From: Proteus cibi
GTDB lineage: Bacteria > Pseudomonadota > Gammaproteobacteria > Enterobacterales > Enterobacteriaceae
Assembly (NCBI RefSeq): GCF_003144405.1
Contig: NZ_PENW01000025.1
Span: 1 to 64,000, forward strand
Direction of reading: 5' to 3'
Length of the DNA stretch: 64,000 nt
This document shows, piece after piece, positions 48,283 through 56,347 of the stretch; position 1 is the stretch's first letter, and each line of letters opens with the position of its first letter. The position numbers and the translations under genes are program-made. The notes under the pieces were generated by a model. It was not told the origin of the DNA and did not search any database. It saw nothing but the letters and a program-made list of their open reading frames with translations.

Positions 48283-48773
48283 TATTGGTACTCCACAAAC
48301 AATGTGCCACCCGCGGTAAAATTACCCGGTGTCAGTTCACTATTTTCTTTTTTCACCAATACTGCCCAAATTTTTTCAGGATTATTTAAATTAACCGAAT
48401 ACTTTTTATTTAAATCAATAATGGAATCGCCCAGCATAAATTTTACGGTTAATTCATTAATATTGGTTCTCAGCCCATTAGGATCGAAGCTACTTTTATT
48501 ACCATCAATCGATAAATACATATTCCAGTTATTTAAATTTTCTTCACAGGTTATTTGGTAATTAATTTCTCTTTTTTGGTCGTAACCTTTAATTGTTTTT
48601 ATTGCTACAGGACCAAAATTTACCTCAATCATATTGCCGTCATTCACTTTACAAGGCGGTGGCGTTAGTAAATTACCTTTAATCAATACTTGTGTTTCAT
48701 TATCTTTTGCCAAACTGGGTGAAGAAAATACAGAAAATAAAAATAACATTGTGAGGAATGGATAATAACGCAT
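48282..48773 (-). CDS. minor fimbrial subunit (MrpF-like position)
   Basis: The ATG at 48773 gives MRYYPFLTMLFLFSVFSSPS, a proper signal peptide, and 163 residues; a longer frame overlaps the preceding gene. The mature part has PPPCKVNDGNMIEVNFG and YQITCEEN as the cysteine pair and ends GGTLFVEYQ. It shares the PCKVNDG...IEVNF block with the next subunit upstream, so the two arose by duplication. Confidence 0.86.
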   Translation of the reverse strand: MRYYPFLTMLFLFSVFSSPSLAKDNETQVLIKGNLLTPPPCKVNDGNMIEVNFGPVAIKTIKGYDQKREINYQITCEENLNNWNMYLSIDGNKSSFDPNGLRTNINELTVKFMLGDSIIDLNKKYSVNLNNPEKIWAVLVKKENSELTPGNFTAGGTLFVEYQ

Positions 48774-48789
48774 GTTGTTTATTCCTCTG

Positions 48790-49275
48790 TTAGTTGTAAT
48801 AAACCTGCATAGTTGCAGTTGCAGTAAAGGCCCCGGTTGGTAGCGTGGCGCCACTTTTTTTCACGAGCATCGCATAAAGCTCAGGTCTAGTTTGATAGTT
48901 AAACTTAAACGGTGTTGTCATATAAATATTGGTATCCGTGGTTTTAAATAACACCCCCAAATCTGCCACACTGGTTTTTAAATAGCGTGTATCAAATCCT
49001 GCGCCATCTCCTGTAAATTTCAGCGACATACTTGGATCACCTGTTGTTTTACAATCCAAGGTGTAATCCATTTTTTGTTTATAATTTTCGTTTTCTATTC
49101 TTGTGGTCATCACATCATTAAAGTTTACTTCGATAGGTTTACCATCGTTAACCTTGCAAGGGCGTGACTCCACACTTCCGCTCACCGTAATTCTTAAAAA
49201 GCCCGAAACAGCCCATACAGAAGGAGCGAGAAAACTCAGACAAAGAAAAAGTATTACACCTCGGAATATAAGCAT
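48790..49275 (-). CDS. minor fimbrial subunit (MrpE-like position)
   Basis: The ATG at 49275 gives a signal peptide MLIFRGVILFLCLSFLAPSVWA and 161 residues, and avoids overlap with the chaperone gene. The pilin domain has SRPCKVNDGKPIEVNF and YTLDCKTTG cysteines and ends TATMQVYYN. PapE/F-type minor subunit by position, between chaperone and the MrpF-like subunit, 16 bp before the latter. Confidence 0.86.
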   Translation of the reverse strand: MLIFRGVILFLCLSFLAPSVWAVSGFLRITVSGSVESRPCKVNDGKPIEVNFNDVMTTRIENENYKQKMDYTLDCKTTGDPSMSLKFTGDGAGFDTRYLKTSVADLGVLFKTTDTNIYMTTPFKFNYQTRPELYAMLVKKSGATLPTGAFTATATMQVYYN

Positions 49276-49279
49276 AATA

Positions 49280-50035
49280 TTACGCCTTCTTATCTTTGAT
49301 ATTTGCTGAACAAATATCTCCACGACATTGGAATGTTAATTCAACTAATCCACCGAAATCATTGAGATATTCAATAGCAGGTGCTACACCTAAATCACCC
49401 ACTTTTGTCCCTAATGAACGTTGACCGAAAGGCTCGATCATCACCGCTTCAAAGTCTTTTACTTCCGTATTGTTCTTTCTGACTTTGGTAATAGTTAAGT
49501 AATAAGGCGATGGATTTTTCACATTGTAATTACCACTCTGCTTTTCAATCACAATGTCTTTTTCCATTGGATTAGCCTCTAAACGGCTAGGTGCAACAAT
49601 GCTTTTGGGTCGATAAAACACTTTAATTTTTGTTTGTAATGCGATTTGCAAAACATTCGGAGAATCACTGCGTGGAGGAATTTCACGAACATTAAGGTAA
49701 TAAATACTTTCTCTGTCTGTAGGCAACATATTCGTTGCCGGTAATGCCTGTATTTTAATTTGGCTTTTGTTACCAGCCTCGATACGTTGAACTGGCGGTG
49801 TTACCACAAAAGGAGAATTAATTTTTTCATCTTTACTATTCTCAAGCCAAGATTGTGCTAAATAAGGTTTAGATTCATTTTCATTTTCTAAAACCATACT
49901 GACTGAGCGTTCACCCTCATTATATAAAACACGTGTTCTATCTAATGCGATAGCGGAATAAGCGGATTGAGAAAAAAGGCAAAGTGTAGCGATAGCGCCT
50001 AATGTTCTTATATTGATATATTTCATTTCATTCAC
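49280..50035 (-). CDS. periplasmic fimbrial chaperone (MrpD-like)
   Basis: A 251-residue PapD-family chaperone. Signal peptide ends near QSAYSA; mature N-terminus IALDRTRVLYNEGERSVSMV, then INSPFVVTPPVQRIEAG and the YYLNVREIPPRS segment of subdomain 1. The C-terminal tail CRGDICSANIKDKKA holds a cysteine pair that is common in P-type chaperones. It sits between the usher and the minor subunits as in the mrp operon. Confidence 0.94.
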   Translation of the reverse strand: MNEMKYINIRTLGAIATLCLFSQSAYSAIALDRTRVLYNEGERSVSMVLENENESKPYLAQSWLENSKDEKINSPFVVTPPVQRIEAGNKSQIKIQALPATNMLPTDRESIYYLNVREIPPRSDSPNVLQIALQTKIKVFYRPKSIVAPSRLEANPMEKDIVIEKQSGNYNVKNPSPYYLTITKVRKNNTEVKDFEAVMIEPFGQRSLGTKVGDLGVAPAIEYLNDFGGLVELTFQCRGDICSANIKDKKA

Positions 50036-50052
50036 CGTTGACTTAAATTTAA

Positions 50053-52548
50053 TTACTTACAAGGAAGCAACAACATGTTGCTTAAATTATTTTCTAGTAC
50101 TTGAGGTAATTGGAATTGGCAAGTTTCGCCATTCCAAGCAAGATCTAAAGTTTCACCTGCTTTTACACCTGATAAATAAACAAAACCTTCATCTGAAATA
50201 ATGCCAACTTCTAATTTTTCTTTGTTATAAACACTGGCACCAAAAGGAGGATGTTTCTTATCAGCCATCGTGATCACCGCTAAGACTTTCTCACCTTCAA
50301 TCACCTTAAATTTACGATAACCAATCGCCCCTTCGGTTAACGTGGCATATTGTGACGATTGAACGGCATCCGCTTTTTCAGGAAGATTATTAATATCGAT
50401 GGTGATGTTGCTACGAGAATAGTTTTGCACCCCCATTAAAACCGCTTTACCATGTCGGTTAGTTTCAATTGGGGTTAAACCTGTTTTAATCGGAATATCT
50501 TGAACATTATTGGTATCAACCAATATGCGCGAATTCCCCATTGAAGTGACTCGGTGGAATGCTCCCCCTTCTGGAGTGACGGTTATTCCCCCCATTAATT
50601 GCATCGATAATGCGCTTTGATTATTTTGGGTATAAGTTCCACTTGCAGTCAGTTTTGCTAAATTACCATCGTAGTTATAAAAACCCGACAAATTCACTTT
50701 ATCGCTATCCCAAGTACCCGCGGATAAGTTATACGTACTTCTTTCATTCAGTCGCTCATAATAGTTAACGCTATTGCTAGTATTGTGACGATTAAACGAT
50801 CCTGAATAACTAATATTGGCTTCATTGCGCTCTAGCGGTACACCCAATGACACATAAACCCCTTCGTCATTGTTATGGCTTGATTCCACTTTATAAGCAG
50901 ATAAGTTAATCGATAAATTTTTAAAATTAGCCCAATCAAAATAACTAGAAATAGTAAAACTGTAGTTATCAGTTGAAGGTCGATTCCAATAGGTTTGGCG
51001 AGAATAGTTTAAATAGGTATTGATATTATAATCAGGGAAAGCGGTACCAAAAATGGCAGTATAAAGCTCTTTACCACTATCAATATGGAGCCCGCGATAA
51101 CGACCATCTAAAAACTGAGTCATACTTAAATAATCACGTTGAGAGAAACGATAACCCGCGAACGTAATCTGACTGTTTATTTCATCAAATTGCTTTGAGT
51201 AGGTAACATTATAAGAAGTACCTGATAACGTTTTATCATCAAAGTTACTGCCCATCTCAGCTCGTGAAGCTGAAATATTAAAAGAAAGCACCCCAAATGG
51301 GGCTAAGTCTTGCCCTAAACCTAAAGCAATATTTTGATATTCTGTTGAGGCTAATAATCCACCATAAATTGTGGTGTTATTCGCCGCCCCCCATGAGAAA
51401 GAACCTAATGAAAATGCGGGGCCTTCAGTGTCATGTTCATTTTTAGTGGGCTTACCCATCACCAACTTATATAAAAACTGTCCGGGTCTTGTCAGTGTGC
51501 CTAAACGCGATGTTTCTACTTTAAATGTTTGAACAGAACCATCTTGTTCTTCAATAGAAACATCTAATGTACCGCCCCCGAATGTATTAACGTCTTGAAT
51601 GCGAAATGGCCCTGGGCTCACTTCATTTTGATAAACGATACGACCATCTTGACGCACAATAACCGTGGCATTCGTTCTTGCAACCCCTGCAATTTCAGGT
51701 GCATAGCCCTGTAAACGCGGCGGGATCATCGCATTATCACTTTCTAATGAAGCACCAAGATAACGGAAACTGTCAAAAAGTTCTGATGAAAGATATTGTT
51801 CACCTAACGTTAGTTTTGCACCTAAAGAGCGAATAGCACGAAAAAGATAAAGCTGGTTCCAACGCCATGATTTATCGTTGCGATTTAAATTACCGCCAGA
51901 AGCTTGCCAATCTGAACGCAATCGCCAAGCCCCCATATTAATGCCCATCACACCACTAATATTGGTCCCCGTTTCAGTGCCTTTTCCATTATTTTCATAT
52001 CGAATAAGACGATTACTCATATTGTAATCAAGAAAGAAACCCGCAATACCATCATCCCAACGTGATGGCGGGTCCCAACTTGGATCTTGATATTCCATAA
52101 AAGCTTGAGGAATGCTGATATTTAAAATACTAGTATAGAGATCACCTACCGCATTCATATTTGGCACGGAACGAAAATCAAGGCACTGGGTATTATCGGT
52201 GGTTAACCAAGTGACTTTTTTTTCCCATTCAGACTTTAAACCTAAAATGGGATAAACTTCTGGGGTAATACAAGGAATAGATAATTCTGCGTTGTAATCT
52301 GGGGTAAAAAATAAAATAGGCTCTTCGTTTCTTACTCTTTGTTTATTAACGTCGGTCGCCAGTAAATGAGTGCCCGGCTGAATATAGTTTGCGTAAGAGA
52401 ATTTAGTAAAATCGGTATTTTCAATACCCTTATCTGTTAAGAAGTCGGTATTAAAATCTACGGCTTCTTCTGCAAAAACAGGCAACGAAAAAGGAACAAA
52501 GAATAAAAGCATTACTTTTGTGATCGTATTTATTTTCATGCTTTTCAT
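50053..52548 (-). CDS. outer-membrane fimbrial usher (MrpC-like)
   Basis: An intact 831-residue usher with signal peptide (MKSMKINTITKVMLLFFVPF), N-terminal chaperone-binding domain (VDFNTDFLTDKGIENTDFTK), a beta barrel including LGEQYLSSELFDSFRYLGAS and GYAPEIAGVARTNATVIVRQ, the plug, and C-terminal domains ending FQLPQVLENNLSNMLLLPCK. It secretes and assembles the fimbria of this operon. An alternative ATG lies 9 bp downstream at 52539. Confidence 0.95.
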   Translation of the reverse strand: MKSMKINTITKVMLLFFVPFSLPVFAEEAVDFNTDFLTDKGIENTDFTKFSYANYIQPGTHLLATDVNKQRVRNEEPILFFTPDYNAELSIPCITPEVYPILGLKSEWEKKVTWLTTDNTQCLDFRSVPNMNAVGDLYTSILNISIPQAFMEYQDPSWDPPSRWDDGIAGFFLDYNMSNRLIRYENNGKGTETGTNISGVMGINMGAWRLRSDWQASGGNLNRNDKSWRWNQLYLFRAIRSLGAKLTLGEQYLSSELFDSFRYLGASLESDNAMIPPRLQGYAPEIAGVARTNATVIVRQDGRIVYQNEVSPGPFRIQDVNTFGGGTLDVSIEEQDGSVQTFKVETSRLGTLTRPGQFLYKLVMGKPTKNEHDTEGPAFSLGSFSWGAANNTTIYGGLLASTEYQNIALGLGQDLAPFGVLSFNISASRAEMGSNFDDKTLSGTSYNVTYSKQFDEINSQITFAGYRFSQRDYLSMTQFLDGRYRGLHIDSGKELYTAIFGTAFPDYNINTYLNYSRQTYWNRPSTDNYSFTISSYFDWANFKNLSINLSAYKVESSHNNDEGVYVSLGVPLERNEANISYSGSFNRHNTSNSVNYYERLNERSTYNLSAGTWDSDKVNLSGFYNYDGNLAKLTASGTYTQNNQSALSMQLMGGITVTPEGGAFHRVTSMGNSRILVDTNNVQDIPIKTGLTPIETNRHGKAVLMGVQNYSRSNITIDINNLPEKADAVQSSQYATLTEGAIGYRKFKVIEGEKVLAVITMADKKHPPFGASVYNKEKLEVGIISDEGFVYLSGVKAGETLDLAWNGETCQFQLPQVLENNLSNMLLLPCK

Positions 52549-52595
52549 TTTGCTATGCCATCCTCAGCATTATTAACAGAAGATAATATTGATGA

Positions 52596-52623
52596 GATGC
52601 ATGGCGCCTAAACGCCACACATC
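52596..52623 (-). promoter_or_regulatory. stem-loop between major pilin and usher genes
   Basis: GATG-CA-TGGCG (52596-52606) pairs with CGCCA-CA-CATC (52613-52623) except for a CA/CA internal loop. There is no U-run, so it more likely protects the pilin mRNA than terminates it. Confidence 0.55.
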
Positions 52624-52645
52624 TTATTAAATAAAAAAACAACAA

Positions 52646-53212
52646 TTATTCGTAAATAACTTTGAAGTTAGCTACTGTATCGAAAGAACCGGTTGTTGCT
52701 TTCTTATCATCTGCTTCATTACCTTTTACATAAGCTGAAAATTGCAAAGTAGTAACAGAGCCATCGCCATTATTTAAAGCGTGACCGGCTACTGGGAAGC
52801 CTTGACCAAAAGTAATTGGGTTATTACCACGATCCGTGATAACGATACCTGCGTTTTGTACTTTGCCACCTAAGCCCAGTAATTCGCCGGTATAACCGTC
52901 AAAGCCACTTACAGTTGCACCAGTGAATGATACTTTTGCAGTTTTGTAAGTTTCAGTTGAGCAGTTTTTCAGGATAATATCGAAGTTTTCGCTATCTGAA
53001 CGGAATTTATTGCTCGTCAGTTCATGTAATGCAATTTCACCAAACTTAACAGTTTGATCTAAACTTTTATCATCAATTGAACATGGAACGTCATTGATAA
53101 AACCCGTAAAACGGACTTTACCTTCTCTACTTTCAGCTGGGTCTGCTGCAAAGCTAGGAGCAGCAACAACTAAAGATAACGCAACACCTAAAGCTAATTT
53201 AGTAAATTTCAT
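52646..53212 (-). CDS. major fimbrial subunit (MrpA-like position)
   Basis: The ATG at 53212 gives MKFTKLALGVALSLVVAAPS and 188 residues, preferred to the unconserved upstream start at 53281. The signal peptide is cut after SFA or FAA. The pilin domain has the cysteine pair NDVPCSIDD / LKNCSTET and terminal strand VANFKVIYE. First gene of the seven-gene leftward operon. Unlike the mrp operon, no mrpB-like second subunit, mrpJ regulator or mrpI recombinase is present. Confidence 0.9.
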   Translation of the reverse strand: MKFTKLALGVALSLVVAAPSFAADPAESREGKVRFTGFINDVPCSIDDKSLDQTVKFGEIALHELTSNKFRSDSENFDIILKNCSTETYKTAKVSFTGATVSGFDGYTGELLGLGGKVQNAGIVITDRGNNPITFGQGFPVAGHALNNGDGSVTTLQFSAYVKGNEADDKKATTGSFDTVANFKVIYE

Positions 53213-53594
53213 AAAATTTCCTTTATACACAATAAATATATTGATATTTCTTGGTTTCTGACTAAATAAGCGATAGGTCATAAAACCTCACCGCCTTTCT
53301 ACAATGTAAAATTCACAGATCCATTGATATTGATTTATAAAATCAAGATAGGGGATATCCTACAAATGCATCCTTTTTGCATTCATATTAAAATTAATTT
53401 ATGGAATAAATTAATCGTATTAACTTATTTAAACGCCCTTTTTAAATGTTTTATAAAAACTAAGTTCCTTAATTAATAAAAACATCTTAATGAGACATAT
53501 AAATAATCAATTTTAATCAGAAAGTAAGAGTCAAAATTAAAAGCAAAAAACAGATTTAAATTATGTTCTTTGGCTTGTTTTGCGATCAAATACT

Positions 53595-53610
53595 CGCAAA
53601 AGGTGTAAAT
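53595..53610 (+). repeat. direct repeat copy 1, CGCAAAAGGTGTAAAT
   Basis: First of two identical 16-bp copies, 715 bp apart, in the divergent fimbrial control region. Confidence 0.8.
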
Positions 53611-54309
53611 TAAGTCAAAAGTCAAAAAATGATGTTATTAGTAAAATGAAAGGATAGTTAACAAATGAAATAATTCTTTAAATGAGTAATTGCGGTATTT
53701 TAAACTAAATTAAAGACATATTAGATATTATTACTTAATGAAAAAGGAAATCACCATTATTAACACCCTCAGGGCGTAAATAAAGCACAAGAACCAAATA
53801 AATAACATTTAATGGAATTTAATAACATAAAATCACCCTAAAACAGAAAATTATATTTTGCTGACACGATAAACCCAGCATATATACAAAAACACTTAGG
53901 ATTCATCTCAATTGGGGAATTAAATTATATTATCTAATTTAATTAAAATTTAGACAATCTAATTGTGACGAGATCTTAAAATATCATTTTATTATTATTA
54001 ATAATATCTAAAACCAAATTAAAAATATAAATTAAATATGATAATCTTTTAATGAGTGCTCTTTTTAATATAATCAATTATGGAATACAATCTCCACATA
54101 ACAAATAAAAGCAATATTCATTACGATATAAACAATAACAATTAGTAACTATTTTTTTACTTTATTTTGGCTATTTTATAAAAAATTAAAAAACTCATTA
54201 TTATGAAAAGATACTATTATGACAATCAAATAAAGACATTCTGCTTTTATATTTTTCTCATAATAAGATTTTAAAATAAATAAATTTAAAACTCCCCACC
54301 AATTTGACA

Positions 54310-54332
54310 CGCAAAAGGTGTAAATATTACAC
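54310..54332 (+). repeat. direct repeat copy 2 joined to a palindrome
   Basis: CGCAAAAGGTGTAAAT (54310-54325) repeats copy 1 exactly and runs into the inverted repeat GTGTAA-ATA-TTACAC (54318-54332). A possible transcription-factor site about 640 bp before ecpA. Confidence 0.75.
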
Positions 54333-54967
54333 ATCACCAAAGAAATGGAATTTTAATCTAAAAGAAAACCCATTTAAGCATAAGAAATCAAAATTAATAT
54401 CTTTTTATGAATAAAAATAAAATAAAAGGCAAAAGACGTTTAATATAAAATATAAAATATAATAGTAAAAAAAGAAAACAATAAATAAATCTTATATTAA
54501 AAACCACCATACGCTTTATAAGAGTGAAACTTAAAGAAATATATAAATATGTTTTACCTTTTTTGTTTTTAAACAATAAATGCTATAAGAATTTTCTTAT
54601 CAACTTATACTAGCAGAGTGTCTAAATTAACTCACATAATAAGTATTCAGATATAAAACACGAGGTTAGACAATATTTACTTAATATAAAAAACACCACA
54701 ATTAATTAACAATAAAAAATTAATCTTATTTAAATGGCTATTTCTTTAAATAGCGATTTGGGGCTAATCATACCTAAAAAACAGTAAGATAATATTTATT
54801 GATTAAAAAAATATAAAGATGATTTCTTTAAAATAGCATTTATTTAAATAATGCATTTTAAAGAAGGACTCTTTTATTCAAAAAATGGATAAACACATAA
54901 AACTTCTTTCATTAATGAGAAAGATAAAAAAAGCAATCTAATATAGATAATCAATAAAGGATATAGT

Positions 54968-55558
54968 ATGAAAAAGCTGACATTAGCGGTTCTTGCTGTT
55001 GCTATTATGGGAGCAACTACCCTTGCTCAAGCAGACACTCGTAAAGCAAACGCGGTTGCTTCGTGGGATGCGAAAGCAATTAAAGACACTAAAAGTATGT
55101 TAGTTGTTACTCCATTAAAATCTTTAGTATTTAACTATGCCGAAGGTCTTAAAGGCTTTAATACTCAAGATGGTGCGTTCGACATCACTATCCAAGGCCA
55201 AGAGCAAGCCACTGACTTTAAACTGACTTCAAAAATCGTGACTGACAAATTAACTCGTGCTGCTGATGATAGCGAATTAACCGTCGGCGTTAAATGGAAT
55301 GGCGTTGCATTATCTAACTCAACAGATACCACCATGGTTGACGTTGCAGCGGGTACAACTGCGGGTCTGGATTTCTTAGCTCAAGATGGCGCTTATAACG
55401 GTAAAGAACGTGTAAGCGGTCAAGGCATATTCACTTTCAATATCGCTTCTGCAAAACAAGCGGGTGCTGACGCTAAATTCTCTGATTTAGCAGACGGTTA
55501 CTGGGATGGTGACGTTAAAGTTCAGTTTACTGCAACTTGGGAAGGCAACTTCCAATAA
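54968..55558 (+). CDS. ecpA: common pilus major subunit EcpA (MatB-like)
   Basis: A 196-residue pilin of the alternate/common-pilus class, not type 1. Signal peptide MKKLTLAVLAVAIMGATTLAQA (1-22); the mature part reads VASWDAKAIKDTKSMLVVTP and KSLVFNYAEGLKGFNTQDG, closely following E. coli EcpA, and ends VQFTATWEGNFQ. It is the shaft subunit of fibres that aid adhesion and biofilm. First gene of the rightward ecpABCDE operon, with AAGGA upstream. Confidence 0.93.
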   Translation: MKKLTLAVLAVAIMGATTLAQADTRKANAVASWDAKAIKDTKSMLVVTPLKSLVFNYAEGLKGFNTQDGAFDITIQGQEQATDFKLTSKIVTDKLTRAADDSELTVGVKWNGVALSNSTDTTMVDVAAGTTAGLDFLAQDGAYNGKERVSGQGIFTFNIASAKQAGADAKFSDLADGYWDGDVKVQFTATWEGNFQ

Positions 55559-55561
55559 TAG

Positions 55562-55620
55562 ATTCGCCCATCTTAAAACATACTTTGTTTATGCAATAAG
55601 GGATGAGCGAATATTCGCTC
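55562..55620 (+). promoter_or_regulatory. competing RNA hairpins between ecpA and ecpB
   Basis: GAGCGAATATTCGCTC (55605-55620) is a perfect palindrome. Its left half also pairs with an upstream segment: ATTCGC-C-CATC (55562-55572) with GATG-A-GCGAAT (55602-55612). The two structures exclude each other and end 6 nt before the ecpB ribosome-binding site. Confidence 0.6.
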
Positions 55621-55637
55621 TCCCTCAAGGATCTGTG

Positions 55638-56324
55638 ATGAAAAAAATAATACTGGCTTGTTTAAGCCCTTTATTTCTTTATAGCCATTTTGCTACAGCC
55701 ATTCACGTAGGTCCCATTACAGAAATGATGGCATCAGATCAAACTATTCTCGCTAAAGAAATTGAAAATAATGTTGATCAGGCTCGTTTAGTGAGTTTAT
55801 CCATTGAGCGGATCACCTCCCCATTAGATAACGGAAAAGTGATCCCTCTCCCCAATAATGAAATCTTAATTTCTCCTGCTAATTTAATTTTGCCAGGAAA
55901 GACCAAAGAACATTTTAAAATTTATTATAAAGGTCCTGCTGATAACCAAGAACGTTATTACCGTCTTGTGTGGCGTGATGATCCTGTCTCCGAAGAGGGT
56001 TCCACGCAAAATAAAAAATCAGCTACAGCAACCACTTCCGCCATGATAAGCACGATTTTAGTCGTCGCACCACGACAAGAGAATTTTAATTACCGATTCG
56101 ATAAAGAAAAACGCGTGGTTTATAACACTGGAAATAGCGCATTCCGCACCGTTGCAACGGGCGATTGTATGCCTGATGCCGTGACCAAAAATGAAAATAA
56201 TCGTTGCAGTGAGCGTTATTACGTTATGCCAGGTTTAGGCGTCAAATTAAAACAAGTCGATGTACAAAGTAAAAAAGCAACTGTCGGCGTTTGGCATAAC
56301 GATGATTTTATTATTGTAAATTAG
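55638..56324 (+). CDS. ecpB: common pilus chaperone EcpB
   Basis: The ATG at 55638 with AAGGA upstream gives MKKIILACLSPLFLYSHFAT and 228 residues; the open frame extends further up but into ecpA. It has a signal peptide, then IHVGPITEMMASDQTILAKE, a chaperone first domain with LPGKTKEHFKIYYKGPADN, and a second domain with a cysteine pair. It folds EcpA in the periplasm. EcpE at the operon end is a second chaperone of the same family. Confidence 0.88.
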   Translation: MKKIILACLSPLFLYSHFATAIHVGPITEMMASDQTILAKEIENNVDQARLVSLSIERITSPLDNGKVIPLPNNEILISPANLILPGKTKEHFKIYYKGPADNQERYYRLVWRDDPVSEEGSTQNKKSATATTSAMISTILVVAPRQENFNYRFDKEKRVVYNTGNSAFRTVATGDCMPDAVTKNENNRCSERYYVMPGLGVKLKQVDVQSKKATVGVWHNDDFIIVN

Positions 56325-56347
56325 TTTTAATTTCATAAGGATCTATT

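Larger units (their letters stand above)
53213..54967. other. 1.75-kb AT-rich divergent control region
   Basis: No credible gene lies between the divergent MR/P-like and ecp operons; open frames here are low-complexity. It contains a 16-bp direct repeat (53595-53610 and 54310-54325), a palindrome near the second copy, and AATGC/GCATT hairpin sequence near 53365-53385. No EcpR (LuxR-type) gene and no invertase gene were found. Its length and base bias fit a silenced, multi-input fimbrial promoter region. Confidence 0.6.

Noticed and set aside
54394..54576. 60-codon frame in the ecp control region
   Set aside because: Almost pure Phe/Leu/Ile/Lys from AT-rich DNA; no start signal.
53213..54967. 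Invertible promoter element as in MR/P fimbriae
   Set aside because: No long inverted-repeat pair and no tyrosine recombinase gene could be found by eye; only direct repeats and short hairpins.
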